Source: Lathyrus oleraceus (Eukaryota; Streptophyta; Magnoliopsida; Fabales; Fabaceae). Taken from it: a stretch of 64,000 nucleotides of DNA. The notes beneath the pieces were generated by a model that ran no database searches, was not told the origin of the DNA, and worked only from the letters and a program-made list of their open reading frames with translations. The stretch's first letter is position 1; every line of letters begins with the position of its first letter. Below are positions 23,782 to 35,071 of the stretch, piece after piece. The stretch is taken from assembly GCF_024323335.1 (NCBI RefSeq), contig NC_066579.1:254069575-254133574 (forward strand), read 5' to 3'. The position numbers were made by a program, and so were the translations under genes.

Positions 23782-25257
23782 ATGGATTATGGACGAAGGA
23801 ACACTAAGAAGTACAGTTTCAGATGTCCTGATTTGAAAGAGTTAAGGAAGCTATCATCTTTTGTATTAGATCCCTTGGACTACAAGCAACATCATGGGAA
23901 GCTTCTATCTATGTTGTCTGCTGATGTGGTTGAAGGACTCTTGAGTGTTTTGGTTTAGTTCTATGATCCTCTCTACCAGTGTTTCACTTTTTCGGATTAT
24001 TAGCTTGTGCCTATGTTAGAGGATTATGCCTATCTCTTGAGAATACCTATTTCTAACAAAGTGCCCTTTAGTGGATTAGAAGAGATTCCTAGATCTCATA
24101 TTATAGCTGAACCTCTTCACTTGAAGAAGTCTGAGATAGATGCTCATTGGGTGAAGAAAGGAGGAATGTTTGGGTTGACTTCTGAGTTCCTTATCAAGGA
24201 AGCTACTGCCTTTGCTCAATCCAGTAGTATGGATGCTTTTGAAGCTATCTTTGTGTTGCTCATCTATGGTTTGACTCTATTTCCTAACATTGATGGTTTT
24301 GTTGATTTTAACACCATTAGAATCTTCTTTATTGGGAATCTCGTGCCTACTCTGTTAGGATATATGTACTTCTATTTGCATCTAAGGAATTCTAAAGGTG
24401 GTGGAACGATTGTGTGTTTTGTTCCTCTTCTGTACAAGTGGTTTATTTCGCACTTGCCTCAGACACCTACTTTTGTGGAGAACAAACAATGTCTACGGTG
24501 GTCTCAGAGACTTACGTCTCTCACTAATGATGATATAGATTGGTATGATTCTTCATTGGGTAGCTTGGATATTACTGATAGTTGTTGTGAATTCTCTAAT
24601 GTTCCTCTCATTGGTACACAAGGAGGAATCAACTACAACCCTGCTTTGGCTCCTCGTCAACTTGGGTTCCCCTTAAGAGACAAACCTAATAAAACTTTGT
24701 TAGAAAGTCTTTTCTATCAAGAGGGTAAAGATCCCAAACATTTGAAGCAAAAGATTGTGCATGCTTGGCATAATGTGCATAGGAAAGGAAGATCTGAGCT
24801 TGGTCCGTGCAACTGTGTGGCTTTGGAAGCTTACACTACTTGGGTGAAGAAGAGAGCTTTGGAGTTGAAGATGTCGTACGCTTGTGAGAGACCTATGTCT
24901 ATGGTTGTGGTTGAGCCATTAACTCTCCCTAGCCAAGATGTATAGGAGTTGGAAGATGCACTCGCCAAGATGAAGCAAGAGAAGGATATGTGGGAAGAGC
25001 GATTTCATGCTTTGAGCAAAAAGCATGAGGAGTTGTAGCTTGATTCTAAAGACAAAGATGCACTTATTGAGCTTCTTGAAGACCGAGCAGTGAAGAGGCA
25101 GAGAGAGCCAGAGGTCTCATCTTCCTCTAGTATACCTCAGCCTTCCGTTGCTTGGAAGAATATTGTTGATCAGCTTGTCCTCGAGAAGACTCAGATGAAG
25201 ACTTCTTTTGAGTCCGAGATTCGACACATCCGAATGAAGTACGCGCATGCGGCCTGA
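23782..25257 (+). pseudogene. Element C ORF1 protein, four TAG codons
   Basis: Fullest ORF1 in the window: ATG at 23782 (MDYGRRNTKKYSFRCPDL) to TGA at 25255-25257, 491 codons in one frame, no frameshift. Internal TAG codons at 23956, 24001, 24943 and 25036 each fit loss of a glutamine codon CAG. Visible: QFYDP-like box near residue 60, a central region with predicted helices, NVPLIGTQGGINYNPALAPR near residue 280, then a Lys/Glu-rich part likely to be coiled coil after residue 390. The central block is shared with ORF1 of element B and the start with the ORF1 fragment of A. Family membership (DUF7745-like) is from memory. Function unknown; conservation in three elements argues that it matters to the element. 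Confidence 0.8.
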
Positions 25258-25579
25258 TCATCTGCCACTCCTAATAGGGATCCTTAGGATGATTAGTCTC
25301 CTTTCCTCTTGTATTTGTATTTTGGTTTCTGAAATTGTACTGAGTGTAATCCTTCCAAATTATATAAATAAAAGAGATTTTTATGGTCAATCAAATTGTT
25401 ACAATTGTTATTATACATTTGCAAATAAAATAACATGTTCCTTGAAAAAAAAAGCATTGCATTTCATGCATCATTTGCATAGCAAGTTTCTCTTTCGCCA
25501 GATGTCTTATTGGTTATTCTTCTGTGCTTCAGCCAAGCTGACTCATTGATATAATACCCGCGCCAATCATCCAAGGATC
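25258..25579 (+). other. Element C spacer between ORF1 and gag
   Basis: About 320 bp, AT-rich, no coding sense. Contains TATATAAATAAAAGAG near 25363, which looks like either a TATA box or a polyadenylation region; which one cannot be told from sequence. Confidence 0.5.
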
Positions 25580-27310
25580 ATGGAACACTTAGAGCAAGAG
25601 AATAGAGACTTGAAGAACGAGATTGCATACCTGACTGTCATGATGAAGTCTGTTTTAGCTGCTCAGAGTCAATCTTCTCCAATGCCTACACTCCTTCTCC
25701 TCAGAGGATTGTCATTTCAGAGGTTGTTACTTCAACCATGCCTGCCACTCAGTTCGCTCCCGCTATACCTTCAAGATTCCCATGGGGAATGCCTCCCAAC
25801 TTTGTGCCCGAGGGTTTTGCGCCTACCTTTGCTTCCATGTCGGCATCTAGCCCGGTCATGTCTGTGCCACCACCAGTTGTTCATACTTTGCCTCGTGTTG
25901 AGGACACCATCTATCATTCTGAGCCGTCTGAGGGTCCGGATGTTTATGAGAAGATGGATGAAATGAAAGACCAAATCCTTGAGCTGTGAAAGGAGTTGAA
26001 GACCTTGAGGGGAAAAGATTTGTTTGGTAAGAGTGTTGCGGAACTTTGTTTAGTTCCTAATGTTAAAATCCCGATGAAGTTCAAAGTCCCTGACTTTAAA
26101 AGTATCAGGGGAACACATGTCCACTCAGTCATCTTGTCATGTATGCTAGAAAGATGTCGATGCAAACTGATAATGATCAGTTATTGATTCATTATTTCCA
26201 AGATAGTTTGATTGTGCCGCTTTGAGGTGGTACATGGGTTTGGATAGTGCGAGTGTTCGCACGTTCAATGATTTGGGTGAAGCATTTGTAAAGAAATACA
26301 AATATAATATGGATATGGCGCCGGATAGAGACCAGTTGAGGTCATTGTCTCAGAAGGACAAGGAGACTTTTGAAGAGTACGCCCAGCGATGGAGAGAGCT
26401 TGCTACTCAGATTACCCCTCCTGTGGAAGAAAAGGAGATGACCAAGATTTTTCTCAAGACCCTGAGCTCGTTTTACTATGAGCATATGATTGCTAGTTCC
26501 CCCAATGATTTTACCGAAATGGTAAACATGGGGATGAGGTTAGAAGAAGGTGTCTGTGAGGGACGGTTGTCTAAAGAGGAGGTTTCGTCTAGCAAGAAGT
26601 ACGGCGGTGGATTTGCCAGAAAGAAAGAAGGCGAGACCAATGCAGTATCTGTGGGGAGGCAGAGGAGGCCTCATGTCAGAAGAAGTCCACAACCCCGTCA
26701 ACATCATCATCAAGTGTCATATGTTATTCCAGTATTTTCAAACAATCAATCAACACCAGTTCAACAACAACTTCCACAACAAAGAACAAACAACAACAAC
26801 AACAACAACAACAAAAATACCAACAATAGTCAACAACAACAAAACTTTGAGAGGAAGAAGGTCTCTTTTGACCCAATTCATATGGCTTATGCTAAATTAT
26901 ATCCATCATTGGTTCTCAAGAACCTCCTGCAACCAAGAAATCCTCCACAGATTCCTGAACCACTTCCATGGTGGTATAAACTAGAGCTTCACTGTGCCTT
27001 TCACCAAGGGGATCCTGGGCACGATATCGAGAATTGTTACCCCCTGAAGTATGAAGTTTAGAAGTTGGTCAAGAGTGGGATGGTGTCCTTTGAAGACCGT
27101 GCGCCGAATGTCAAAGCTAACCCGTTACCCGCTCATGGTAACTCTTTTGTCAATATGCTGGATGGCTGTCTTGGGGTGTTCAAGGTATATGATGTTTGTT
27201 TCATTAGAAGGTCTTTGGTGGCGATGCACAATGATATCTGTATGGTGAGTGATTGTGAGCATGGCCATGATGGTTGTGCAATTTGCAGTGTTACCCCCCA
27301 GGTTGTGTAG
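25580..27310 (+). pseudogene. Element C gag, frameshifted
   Basis: Structural polyprotein. It opens at ATG 25580 (MEHLEQENRDLKNEIAYL, coiled-coil like), shifts frame near 25690-25740, meets TGA at 25987-25989 (CGA to TGA fits), and shifts again near 26100-26220. From 26222 the capsid-like core reads RWYMGLDSASVRTFNDLGEA, then MDMAPDRDQLRSLSQ and EYAQRWRELATQITPP, as in A and B. An Asn/Gln run (AAC and CAA repeats, 26760-26850) follows, then the zinc-knuckle-like CAFHQGDPGHDIENC and a TAG at 27059-27061 (CAG to TAG fits). The frame closes at 27308-27310. At least two frameshifts and three stops make it non-functional. Confidence 0.88.
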
Positions 27311-28460
27311 TTGTGAAGAGGCATACCCAAAGGTTGATGGATGAAGGTATGATCCAGATTTTTCAATCCCGTCACTTAGGTGACGATGTCAATGTCATAG
27401 TTCTTGTATTCAAGACTCCAGAGAGAGTAGTAATCTAGTTCAACAGTAGCAGCAGTAATAGTATCAGCAATAGATTGGTATCACCGTTAGTAATATGGTT
27501 AGCGGGTCCCATCCCGTATGCATCCGATAGAGTTGTCCCATACCAGTATAATATGACTATGTTAGAGAATGGTCAAGAGGTTCCATTGCCTACGACCAGT
27601 TCCGTTGTAAGCATTGCTGATGTTATGAAAGTGACCAATAGTGGTCGAGTTTTTGGGCCGGTGTTCCCGAGGAATGTAGAAGATATATCTATCGGTAAGA
27701 AGGTGGATGTGCCTGTAGTAGATCCGGTTAGTGCTCCAAGATGTCAATCTAGTGAATCCAGCAGTTTCAAACCTAATGATGATGATGAGGTACTCCGATT
27801 AATCAAGAAGAGCGAATTTAATATGGTGGAACAACTGCTCCAAAATCCCTCTAAAATATCAGTGTTGTCTCTGCTAATGAACTCTGAAGTGCATAGAGAA
27901 GCATTGCCTAAGGTATTGGAGCAAGCGTATGGTTAGGAAGGCCATGGATACATGAGTCTGGAGCTGTGACATCCATTCTACACCAAAAGTTGAAGTTGGT
28001 AAAGAATGGTAAGCTTGTTATCGTCGGAGGAGAGAAGGCTTTGTTGGTAAGTCACCTGTCGTCTTTCTCTTACGTAGAAGATGAGGATGAGGTTGGAACT
28101 CCGTTCCAAGCTCTATCTATTGCAGAAGAAAATAAAGTTGGAGCACCTATGTACTCTTTTAAAGACGCGCAGAAGATTGTTGAAGGCGGTAACTTTGAAC
28201 AGTGGGGTCAGATGGTAGAGGTCGCCAAGAACTAGAGCAGAGCCGGTTTGGGATTCCAACAAAGTTCATCTGTGATTAGAGCCAAAGATGTGAAACCCAG
28301 TTTCTGTAGCGGAGGGTTCATTCATGGTAATGAACAACACTTAGTTGCAGTGATCGAGGGTGATGAAGATGAAGCCTGTACCAATTTTGTGACGCATAGA
28401 AAGGCTTGCAACAATTGGATTGTTGTCGATGTTCCTGTTATTATGCATCATTCTAAGTAA
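27311..28460 (+). pseudogene. Element C gag-pro linker with the protease core deleted
   Basis: Two frames. The first (27475-27936) carries the acidic, Ser-rich linker and the conserved K-I-S-V-L-S-L-L-M-N-S-E-x-H-R-E-A-L block that precedes the protease in element A. Immediately after Q-A-Y (27929) sequence jumps to L-G-R-P-W-I-H (about 27935), which in A is reached only some 115 residues later. The skipped part holds the catalytic DTGSS, so C has lost its whole protease active centre. The second frame (27966-28460) has the post-protease tail LHQKLKLVKNGKLVIVGGEK through to N-N-W-I-V. The junction also shifts the frame. Confidence 0.85.
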
Positions 28461-28714
28461 TTACTTTTATTGTTTTTGAAAATCCTTCTCCTATAACTAA
28501 GGGAGAAGTGAACATTGTTTGGAATTTTCAAATTTGATCATTGATAAAATGCAATTCTATTCATTCACATCTATGATGTTTTATTTTTACTTTTTGCTTT
28601 TCTGAAAATGGTAATCACAAAAAACATAAATGAGTAAATAATAATTTATCCATCTGCACAATATTTGGTCACAATTCACTTCTCTAAAATCAAAATATCA
28701 AATCATTATGTAGG
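28461..28714 (+). other. Element C pro/RT spacer, probable intron
   Basis: About 250 bp, T-rich, ending in TTATGTAG just ahead of the RT exon, in the place of the known Ogre intron. Splice sites not determined. Confidence 0.5.
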
Positions 28715-30183
28715 TTGGTTCCTAAACCCATTGAATATAATGATCTTACTCCTTCACCAAACTTTGAATTCCTTGTGTTTGAGACCGAGGAAGAAAGTAA
28801 TGAAGAAATATTTGATGAATTATCTCATCTACTTGAGCACGAGGAAAAAGCCACTCAGTTGTTCGAAGAGCAGATTGAGCTAGTCAACTTGGGTTTCGAG
28901 GATGATGTGAAAGAAGTCAAGATTGGGTCTCGATTGTGTCTAGAGGTTAAGAAGGGGTTGCTTTATCTTCTCAGAGAGTATTCAGATGTGTTTGCTTGGC
29001 CCTATCAAGACCGTCCTGGTTTGGATTCTGAATTGTGGAGCATAGATTGCCATTGAAGCCAGAATGCCCGCCAGTCAAGCAGAAATTGAGAAGGACTCGT
29101 CCTGATATGGCAGTGAAGATCAAAGAAGAAGTGCAGAAGCAGATTGATGTCGGTTTCCTTGTTACTGCTGAATATCCACATTGGGTGGCCAATATTGTGC
29201 CTATTCCAAAGAAGGATGGAAAAGTCTGCATGTGTGTTGATTATAGAGATTTGAATAAAGCCAATCCGAAAGATGATTTCCCTCTGTCACACATTGATAT
29301 GTTGGTAGACAATACAACTAAATTCAAATTCTTTTCATTTATGGACGGATTTTCCGATTATAATTAGATCAAGATGGCACCCGAGGATATGGAGAAGACC
29401 ACATTCATTACACACTGGGGAATATTCTGTTATAGAATGATGCCTTTCGGTTTAAAGAATGCTGGTTCAACTTACCAAAGAGCAATGACTACTCTTTTTC
29501 ATGATATGATGCATAAAGAGATTGAAGTATATGTTGATGATATGATTGCTAAATCCATTGATAAAGAGGAACATGTTGAGCATTTGTTGAAGTTATTCCA
29601 GCATTTGAGGAAGTACAAACTCCACTTGAATCCCAATAAGGGTACATTTGGTGTTCGTTCTGGTAAGTTGTTGGGCTTTATTGTCAGCAAGAAAGGTATC
29701 GAAGTTGATCCTGCTAAGCTCAAAGCAATACAAGAGATGCCTGCACCCAAAACTGAGAAGCAAGTCAGAGGTTTTTTCGGTCGCTTGAATTATATCTCAA
29801 GATTCATTTCACACATGACTGCCACATGTGCGCCTATATTCAAGCTTCTTCGGAAAGATCAGTCTTGTGATTGGACCGAAGATTGCCAGAAAGCTTTTGA
29901 CAGTATCAAAGAATATTTGCTTGAGCCTTCGATTCTGTCTTCGCCTATTGAAGGAATACCGTTGATCATGTATTTGATTGTGCTTGAAGAGAGTATGGGT
30001 TATGTTCTTGGTCAGCAAGATGAAACTGGAAAGGAAGAATATGCTATTTACTACCTCAGTAAGAAATTCACCGATTGTGAGACTCGGTATTCTATGCTTG
30101 AGAAGACTTGTTGCACATTGGCTTGGGCTGCTAAGCGCCTGCATCAGTATATGTTGAATCATACCACTTGGTTTATATCCTAA
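28715..30183 (+). pseudogene. Element C reverse transcriptase and first RNase H, broken
   Basis: RNA-dependent DNA polymerase with RNase H. It starts in an acidic lead region, shifts frame near 29030-29040, then shows PPVKQKLRRTRPDMAVKIKE, CVDYRDLNKANPKDDFPL, F-S-F-M-D-G-F-S (first catalytic Asp), PFGLKNAGSTYQRAM and the polymerase box YVDDMIAKS near 29530. Connection and RNase H follow: LGFIVSKKGIEVDPAK, GFFGRLNYISRF, FDSIKEYL, and EEYAIYYLSKKF through Y-M-L. A TAG at 29365-29367 sits where element E reads Y-N-Q-I-K-M, so CAG to TAG fits. A TAA at 30181-30183 separates the next frame. With the frameshift and two stops it cannot work. Confidence 0.93.
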
Positions 30184-30996
30184 ATGGATCCAATCAAGTA
30201 TATTTTTGAGAAGCCTGCTTTAACTAGGATGATTGCCCATTGGCAGATGTTATTATCAGAATATGATATTGAATACCAATCTCAGAAAGCAATTAAAGGT
30301 AACGTCTTGGCTGACCATTTGGCTCACCAACCAATTGAATATTATCAGTCAGTGCAGTATGACTTCCCTGATGAAGATATCTTGTACTTGAAACTGAAAG
30401 ATTGTAATGAACCATTGCTTGAAGAAGGGTCAAAACCTGGTTCCCATTGGGGCATGGTATTTGATGGAGTTATTAATCAGTATGGTAATAGCATTGGGGC
30501 AGTGATTATTACTCCTCAAGGCACGCATTTTCCATTTACATCTAGATTGACTTTCAAGTGTACAAATAATATGGCTGAGTATCAAGCTTGCATTATGTGG
30601 CTTGAAGAGGCCATTTATCTTAGAATCAAATGTTTGGACGTCTATGGAGACTCAACTTTGGTTGTGAATCAGATCAAAGGTGAATGGGAGACGAATCAAC
30701 CCAGTTTGATACCACATAGAGACTATGCGAGGAGGATTTCGACTTTATTTACGAAGGTTGAGTTTCATCATATCCCTCGAGATGAAAACCGGATGGCAGG
30801 TGCTCTTGCAACATTGGCTTCAATGATTATGGTGAAGTATTGGAATGAAGTCCCCAATTTGACTGTGATGCGTCTTGATAGGCCAGCTCATGTGTTTGTT
30901 GTTGAAGAATTCAAGGACGAGAAGCCGTGGTATTTTGATATTAAGTGTTTCCTCCAAAGTCAAATTTACCCGCCTGGGGCATCTTTGAAAGACTAG
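30184..30996 (+). pseudogene. Element C RNase H end and second (archaeal-type) RNase H
   Basis: Continues the RT polyprotein after the TAA at 30181. It starts MDPIKYIFEKPALT and QKAIKGNVLADHLA, the tail of the first RNase H, then a separate RNase H fold: W-G-M-V-F-D-G near 30450, TNNMAEYQACIMWLEEAI, VYGDSTLVVNQIKGEWET and HHIPRDENRMAGALATLA. The D-E-D pattern (D in F-D-G, E in A-E-Y, D in Y-G-D-S) is kept. A second, archaeal-like RNase H after RT is a known mark of the Tat lineage. It ends at a TAG (30994-30996) that blocks read-through into integrase. Confidence 0.9.
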
Positions 30997-32144
30997 AAGA
31001 CTTTAAGGAGATTAACTGACAATTTCTACCTGAATGGTGATGTGCTTTACAAGAGAAATTTCGATATGGTTCTGCTCAGATGCGTGGATACACACGAAGT
31101 AGACTTGTTGATGACTGAAGTCCATGAAGGTTCCTTTGGTACTCATTCTAATGGACATGCTATGGCTAAGAAAATGTTGCGAGCAGGTTACTATTGGCTG
31201 ACAAGGAATCTGACTGTTGCAAGTTTGTGAAGAAATGCCACAAGTGTCAAATCTATGCAGATAAGATTCATGTTCCTCTGACACTGTTAAACTCCATTTC
31301 CTAATATGATTGGCATGATTGAGCCCAAAGCTTCAAACAGTCATAGTTTCATTATAGTGGCTATTGACTACTTCACAAAGTGGGTTAAAGCGGCATCATA
31401 TGCAAAGGTGACCAAGCAAGTTATTGTGAGGTTTATCAAGAATCAGATTATATGTCGATATGGTCTGCCAAGTAAGATCATTATTGATAATGGATCGAAC
31501 TTGAATAACAATTGGTGGAAGCTCTTTGTAAAGACTTCAAGATTGCACATCGTAATTCTTCTCCCTACAGATCTAAGATGAATGGGGTTGTTGAAGCTGT
31601 AAACAAGAACATCAAGAAGATCATCTAGAAGATGGTTATGATGTCCAAAGATTGGCATGAGATGCTCCCATTTGCTTTGCACGGGTATCGTACATCCATC
31701 CATACTTCAATAGGGGCAACCCCTTTCTCACTTGTTTATGGCATGGAAGCTTTGCTCCTAGTAGAGGTTGAGATCCCATCATTGTGTGTCTTGATGGAAG
31801 CCAAGTTGACTGAGGCTGAATGGTGTCAGACCAGGTTTGATCAATTGAATTTTATTGAAGAGAAGAGGTTGACTGCCATATGCCATGGTCAGTTATATCA
31901 ACAAAGGATGAAGAAAGCATTTGATAAGAAGGTCAGACCTCGTGTGTTCAGAGAGGGTGACCTTATGCTAAAGAAGATTCTATCTTTCAAACCAGATTAT
32001 AGGGGCAAATGGACTCCTAATTATGAAGGCCCATATGTTGTTAAGAGAGCCTTTTCAGGCGGTGCTTTGATTCTTACAACTATGGATGGTGAAGAGTTCA
32101 CTCGTCCTGTGAACACAGATGCAATCAAGAAATACTTCGCCTAA
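30997..32144 (+). pseudogene. Element C integrase, broken
   Basis: Inserts element DNA into the genome. The zinc-binding part shows the His half (EVHEGSFGTHSNGHAMAKKM) and, in another frame, the Cys half (C-H-K-C-Q near 31240). After that about 20 residues expected before M-I-G-M-I-E-P are missing, and the first catalytic Asp position reads Asn (AAT at about 31302). The core continues F-I-I-V-A-I-D-Y-F-T-K-W, ICRYGLPSKIIIDNGS with the second Asp, and, after a frameshift, M-N-G-V-V-E-A with the Glu. A TAG at 31626-31628 (CAG to TAG fits) precedes the last frame 31632-32144, which holds the well-kept C-terminal domain G-K-W-T-P-N-Y-E-G-P-Y-V-V. Confidence 0.92.
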
Positions 32145-33221
32145 AAAGAAAAGAACAACTCACTAAGTTGAAAACCCGAAAGGGAGGATTAGGCAAAAAT
32201 GAGCGTCTCGGTGGATTGAAAACCCGAAAGGGAAATCCAGGCAAAAGTTAGAGACATAAAACAGAAAAATTATCCCGATAAATTGAGTACCCTACCTTGG
32301 GGAAATTTATGCAAAAATAAGGGATTATGGCAAGTAACTGCATCCTGCTGATCTTCAGTTTTGAAGACATTCTTGAGCAAGTCGGTCAATTCTGTTTCAT
32401 CATCCCCATGGAGACGCCATAAGCACAGCGGATATCAAAAGTTGGTAGAAGGATTAGTGATCATTGTATTCAATGTAACCATTTTCCATGTAAATTACCA
32501 TTTTTCAACTTTTGTAAAGATCTATGGAGTCTTGTCATTTACAGACTACCATCCTATTAAATAAAGTTGAGATTTTATCCAATTGTTTCTACTCTTATTT
32601 ATTATTCAGCCAAATAGATTTAAATTTTATTATGATCATGTTTGAAATTAAATTTTAGATCAAAATCATGTTTTCTTAAATATATAAAAGCAGTTACTTT
32701 AAGCAATCGATATCATTTAAAGGAATATCAACAGTGGTTTGAAAAACGGTGAGCCCTAAATGTGGAGCATTGTTGGTTTTCCCCCAGCAGTGGGCATGAT
32801 CCCTATTTCATCCCCTGCAACTTTTCAGCAGCCGAGTTTTGTTGGTTTCCCCAGCCGAGTTTGCTGGCCTCCCTTGAGTTGTAGGCATATTATTCCGGCA
32901 GTTTGCATGGTTTTGGCAGAACTTTTCTTCCCCGCAAATCGTCATCAGATTCATCCTTAATCTTTGTTAACCCTGATTCAGAGCAATTATTGTGGTTATC
33001 CCCTGCAGGGTTGTCTCCCATTTGATATAGTGTTGACCTAAAATTCCCCGCAAAGTTGATAGCAGATCTTCTCCTTGAGCTTTCCCTAACCTGGATTGAG
33101 CCTTCGAGACATTTGATCTCTCTCCAACAGTTGTTTCCCTTCTGTGAGGATTGGCTAGGAGTTGTATCAATGATTCAAACCCATGACATTTGTATCCTTT
33201 GCGATCGCTTTGTCAGCATAA

Positions 33222-33228
33222 TCATCAT

Positions 33229-33259
<31 letters not shown>
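33222..33259 (+). repeat. ATATAC microsatellite
   Basis: Six-base repeats (ATATAC/CATATA) directly next to the left end of the solo LTR; probably the insertion target. Confidence 0.8.
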
Positions 33260-33260
<1 letters not shown>

Positions 33261-34619
33261 GAAGGAGAAGAGCAATCCAAAATGCAGCGGAATTTAAAAT
33301 TTCTCCTTTAGTGATCCTTACGAATGAGCATGATCAGTGATAAAATCGTTACCTCTTGTGGCGATTGTAACCTTTGATGCAGATCTACGGAGCGATCACG
33401 AACGTTGAATGATGACAACGCCTCTACTCAGTCCACACGAACGAATTCCTTCAATCTCAATGCTAGCTGCTACGAATGAAGGCTTTGAGTGAGTGAGTGA
33501 GAGAGAGAGAGAGAGAGAGAAACTAAATTGCAACTCCACAAATGCTTCTACACAAGGGTTCTATTTATAGAACCACATGTGTGGGCTATAAGCTAAAAAG
33601 CCCACTCAAGTGTACGTGGCCCATATCTTATAATATGCCAAAATCACTTAAGTGCGTGGTACCTTACCATATTTCGTATTCTACTTAAGTACAGTGTACC
33701 TTACGATGTTCTACAATTCACTTAAGTGCACCGTACATTACGGTATTCCTTAGTTACTCTATCTCTCATCAATCCGTCCTTTTGTGTGTGACCCTGTAGG
33801 TTTTCGCGGCATTGGCAATTATATTAAATCACATATTTAACATAATAAATAGTGAGTGGCATCTAGAAACATATCACTGCTACCCAAGACACGAAAATGT
33901 CACGTGATCTGACAAATCCTTTTGTGATAATACTTATGTGTACAATTATCCTTTTGCCCTTATGTCTATATTGAACACAAGGCATAGACCGTGTCATCCT
34001 TGTCCAGTTCAATATTGGTCCCATAGACATTTATCCTGTTACGCGTGATGGGAAAATTACATCTAGGTCACTCATGTTCCTTAGCATGCTTCGTGGAGTA
34101 CCCATCAATTATCTTTATGGTCATCTAGTTACGGGTAACATTTGATCAGCAATAAGGCACTCAACTCTACATCTAGGGTCCTTAGTGGTTTCAGGTCGAA
34201 GGGTGGTATACACCATTATCACCATGAGAATAACTTATGACACTTTGCATAACATTCTATATAGTATTCTCATAGCAAGTCAATCCAGTATAAATATTAC
34301 TCTTAATATTCATACCTATGTTTAAGACTTGATAACTCCTTATCCATGATCCATGAGATGTGATCATTAGTCTATATACGTAATAGTCTTAATGCTTTAA
34401 TGTTATCCCACTTCACAATAAAGCTCGACTACAGATACTTTAAGAATAGTGTCCTTATGTTTAATGTGATCTCATGATTAAGTAACACTTGACACATTAA
34501 ACGGACTAGCTATTCTAGAGACTTTATTAAACAAACATAATAAAGAAAAAGCCTTTTATTATTAATAAATAATTCGATACAAGTACCAAAAGTATTGGCC
34601 TATAGGGATTACACCAACG
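33260..34619 (-). mobile_element. Solo copia-type LTR in the 3' untranslated region of C (1,360 bp)
   Basis: On the minus strand it starts near 34619 with (C/T)GTTGGTGTAATCCCTATA and ends CTTCTCCTTCA at 33260. ATACA flanks both ends (33255-33259 and 34620-34624). The first base pair is CG rather than TG, so one mutation is assumed. A TATA box (TATAAATA, 33562-33569) and a (GA)n run at about 33489-33520 lie inside. No primer site, polypurine tract or coding sequence accompanies it, so it is a solo LTR. Confidence 0.75.
33562..33569 (-). promoter_or_regulatory. TATA box of the solo copia-type LTR
   Basis: TATAAATA on the minus strand in the context TTCTATAAATAGAACC. Confidence 0.6.
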
Positions 34620-35071
34620 ATACACTCATATAACTTCATTATTGCATTATTACACTTTGTGATTCATTGTTTATTTTGATCCTCTGCTATGGTGGTATAC
34701 TTTCCCCCCATGCAGATTTGGTTTGTCTATCCTCTTTCAATTGTAGAGTGTCAGCCCATTAGGCAGAAAGACTTTAACCTTTCTCTTTCCCCACTGAGTT
34801 ATTTCCTCGTGGATGATCATTATTTCAATTTCCTCCCCAGTTGATTATCTGGATGGAACCATTCCCCTTGAGTTATATCCTTATTGGGATGATTCTTTGA
34901 TTGACCGTTTCTTTCTAGATCTTACCTTGATAGACACCTTTGGTCCCCTGAGAGTCTATTACCCAGTAACTGGTAATATTCTTCTCAGTTTGCAAGTATG
35001 TCACTTTTTCCCAATACCCGGCAAGAGCAACCTTGTTTCCCCAACGGATTCGTTTTCACGTCTCCCTGGAA

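Noticed and set aside
26760..26850. CAA/AAC repeat as an independent microsatellite
   Set aside because: It lies in frame in gag of C, where A and B also have Gln/Asn-rich stretches, so it is part of the coding region.
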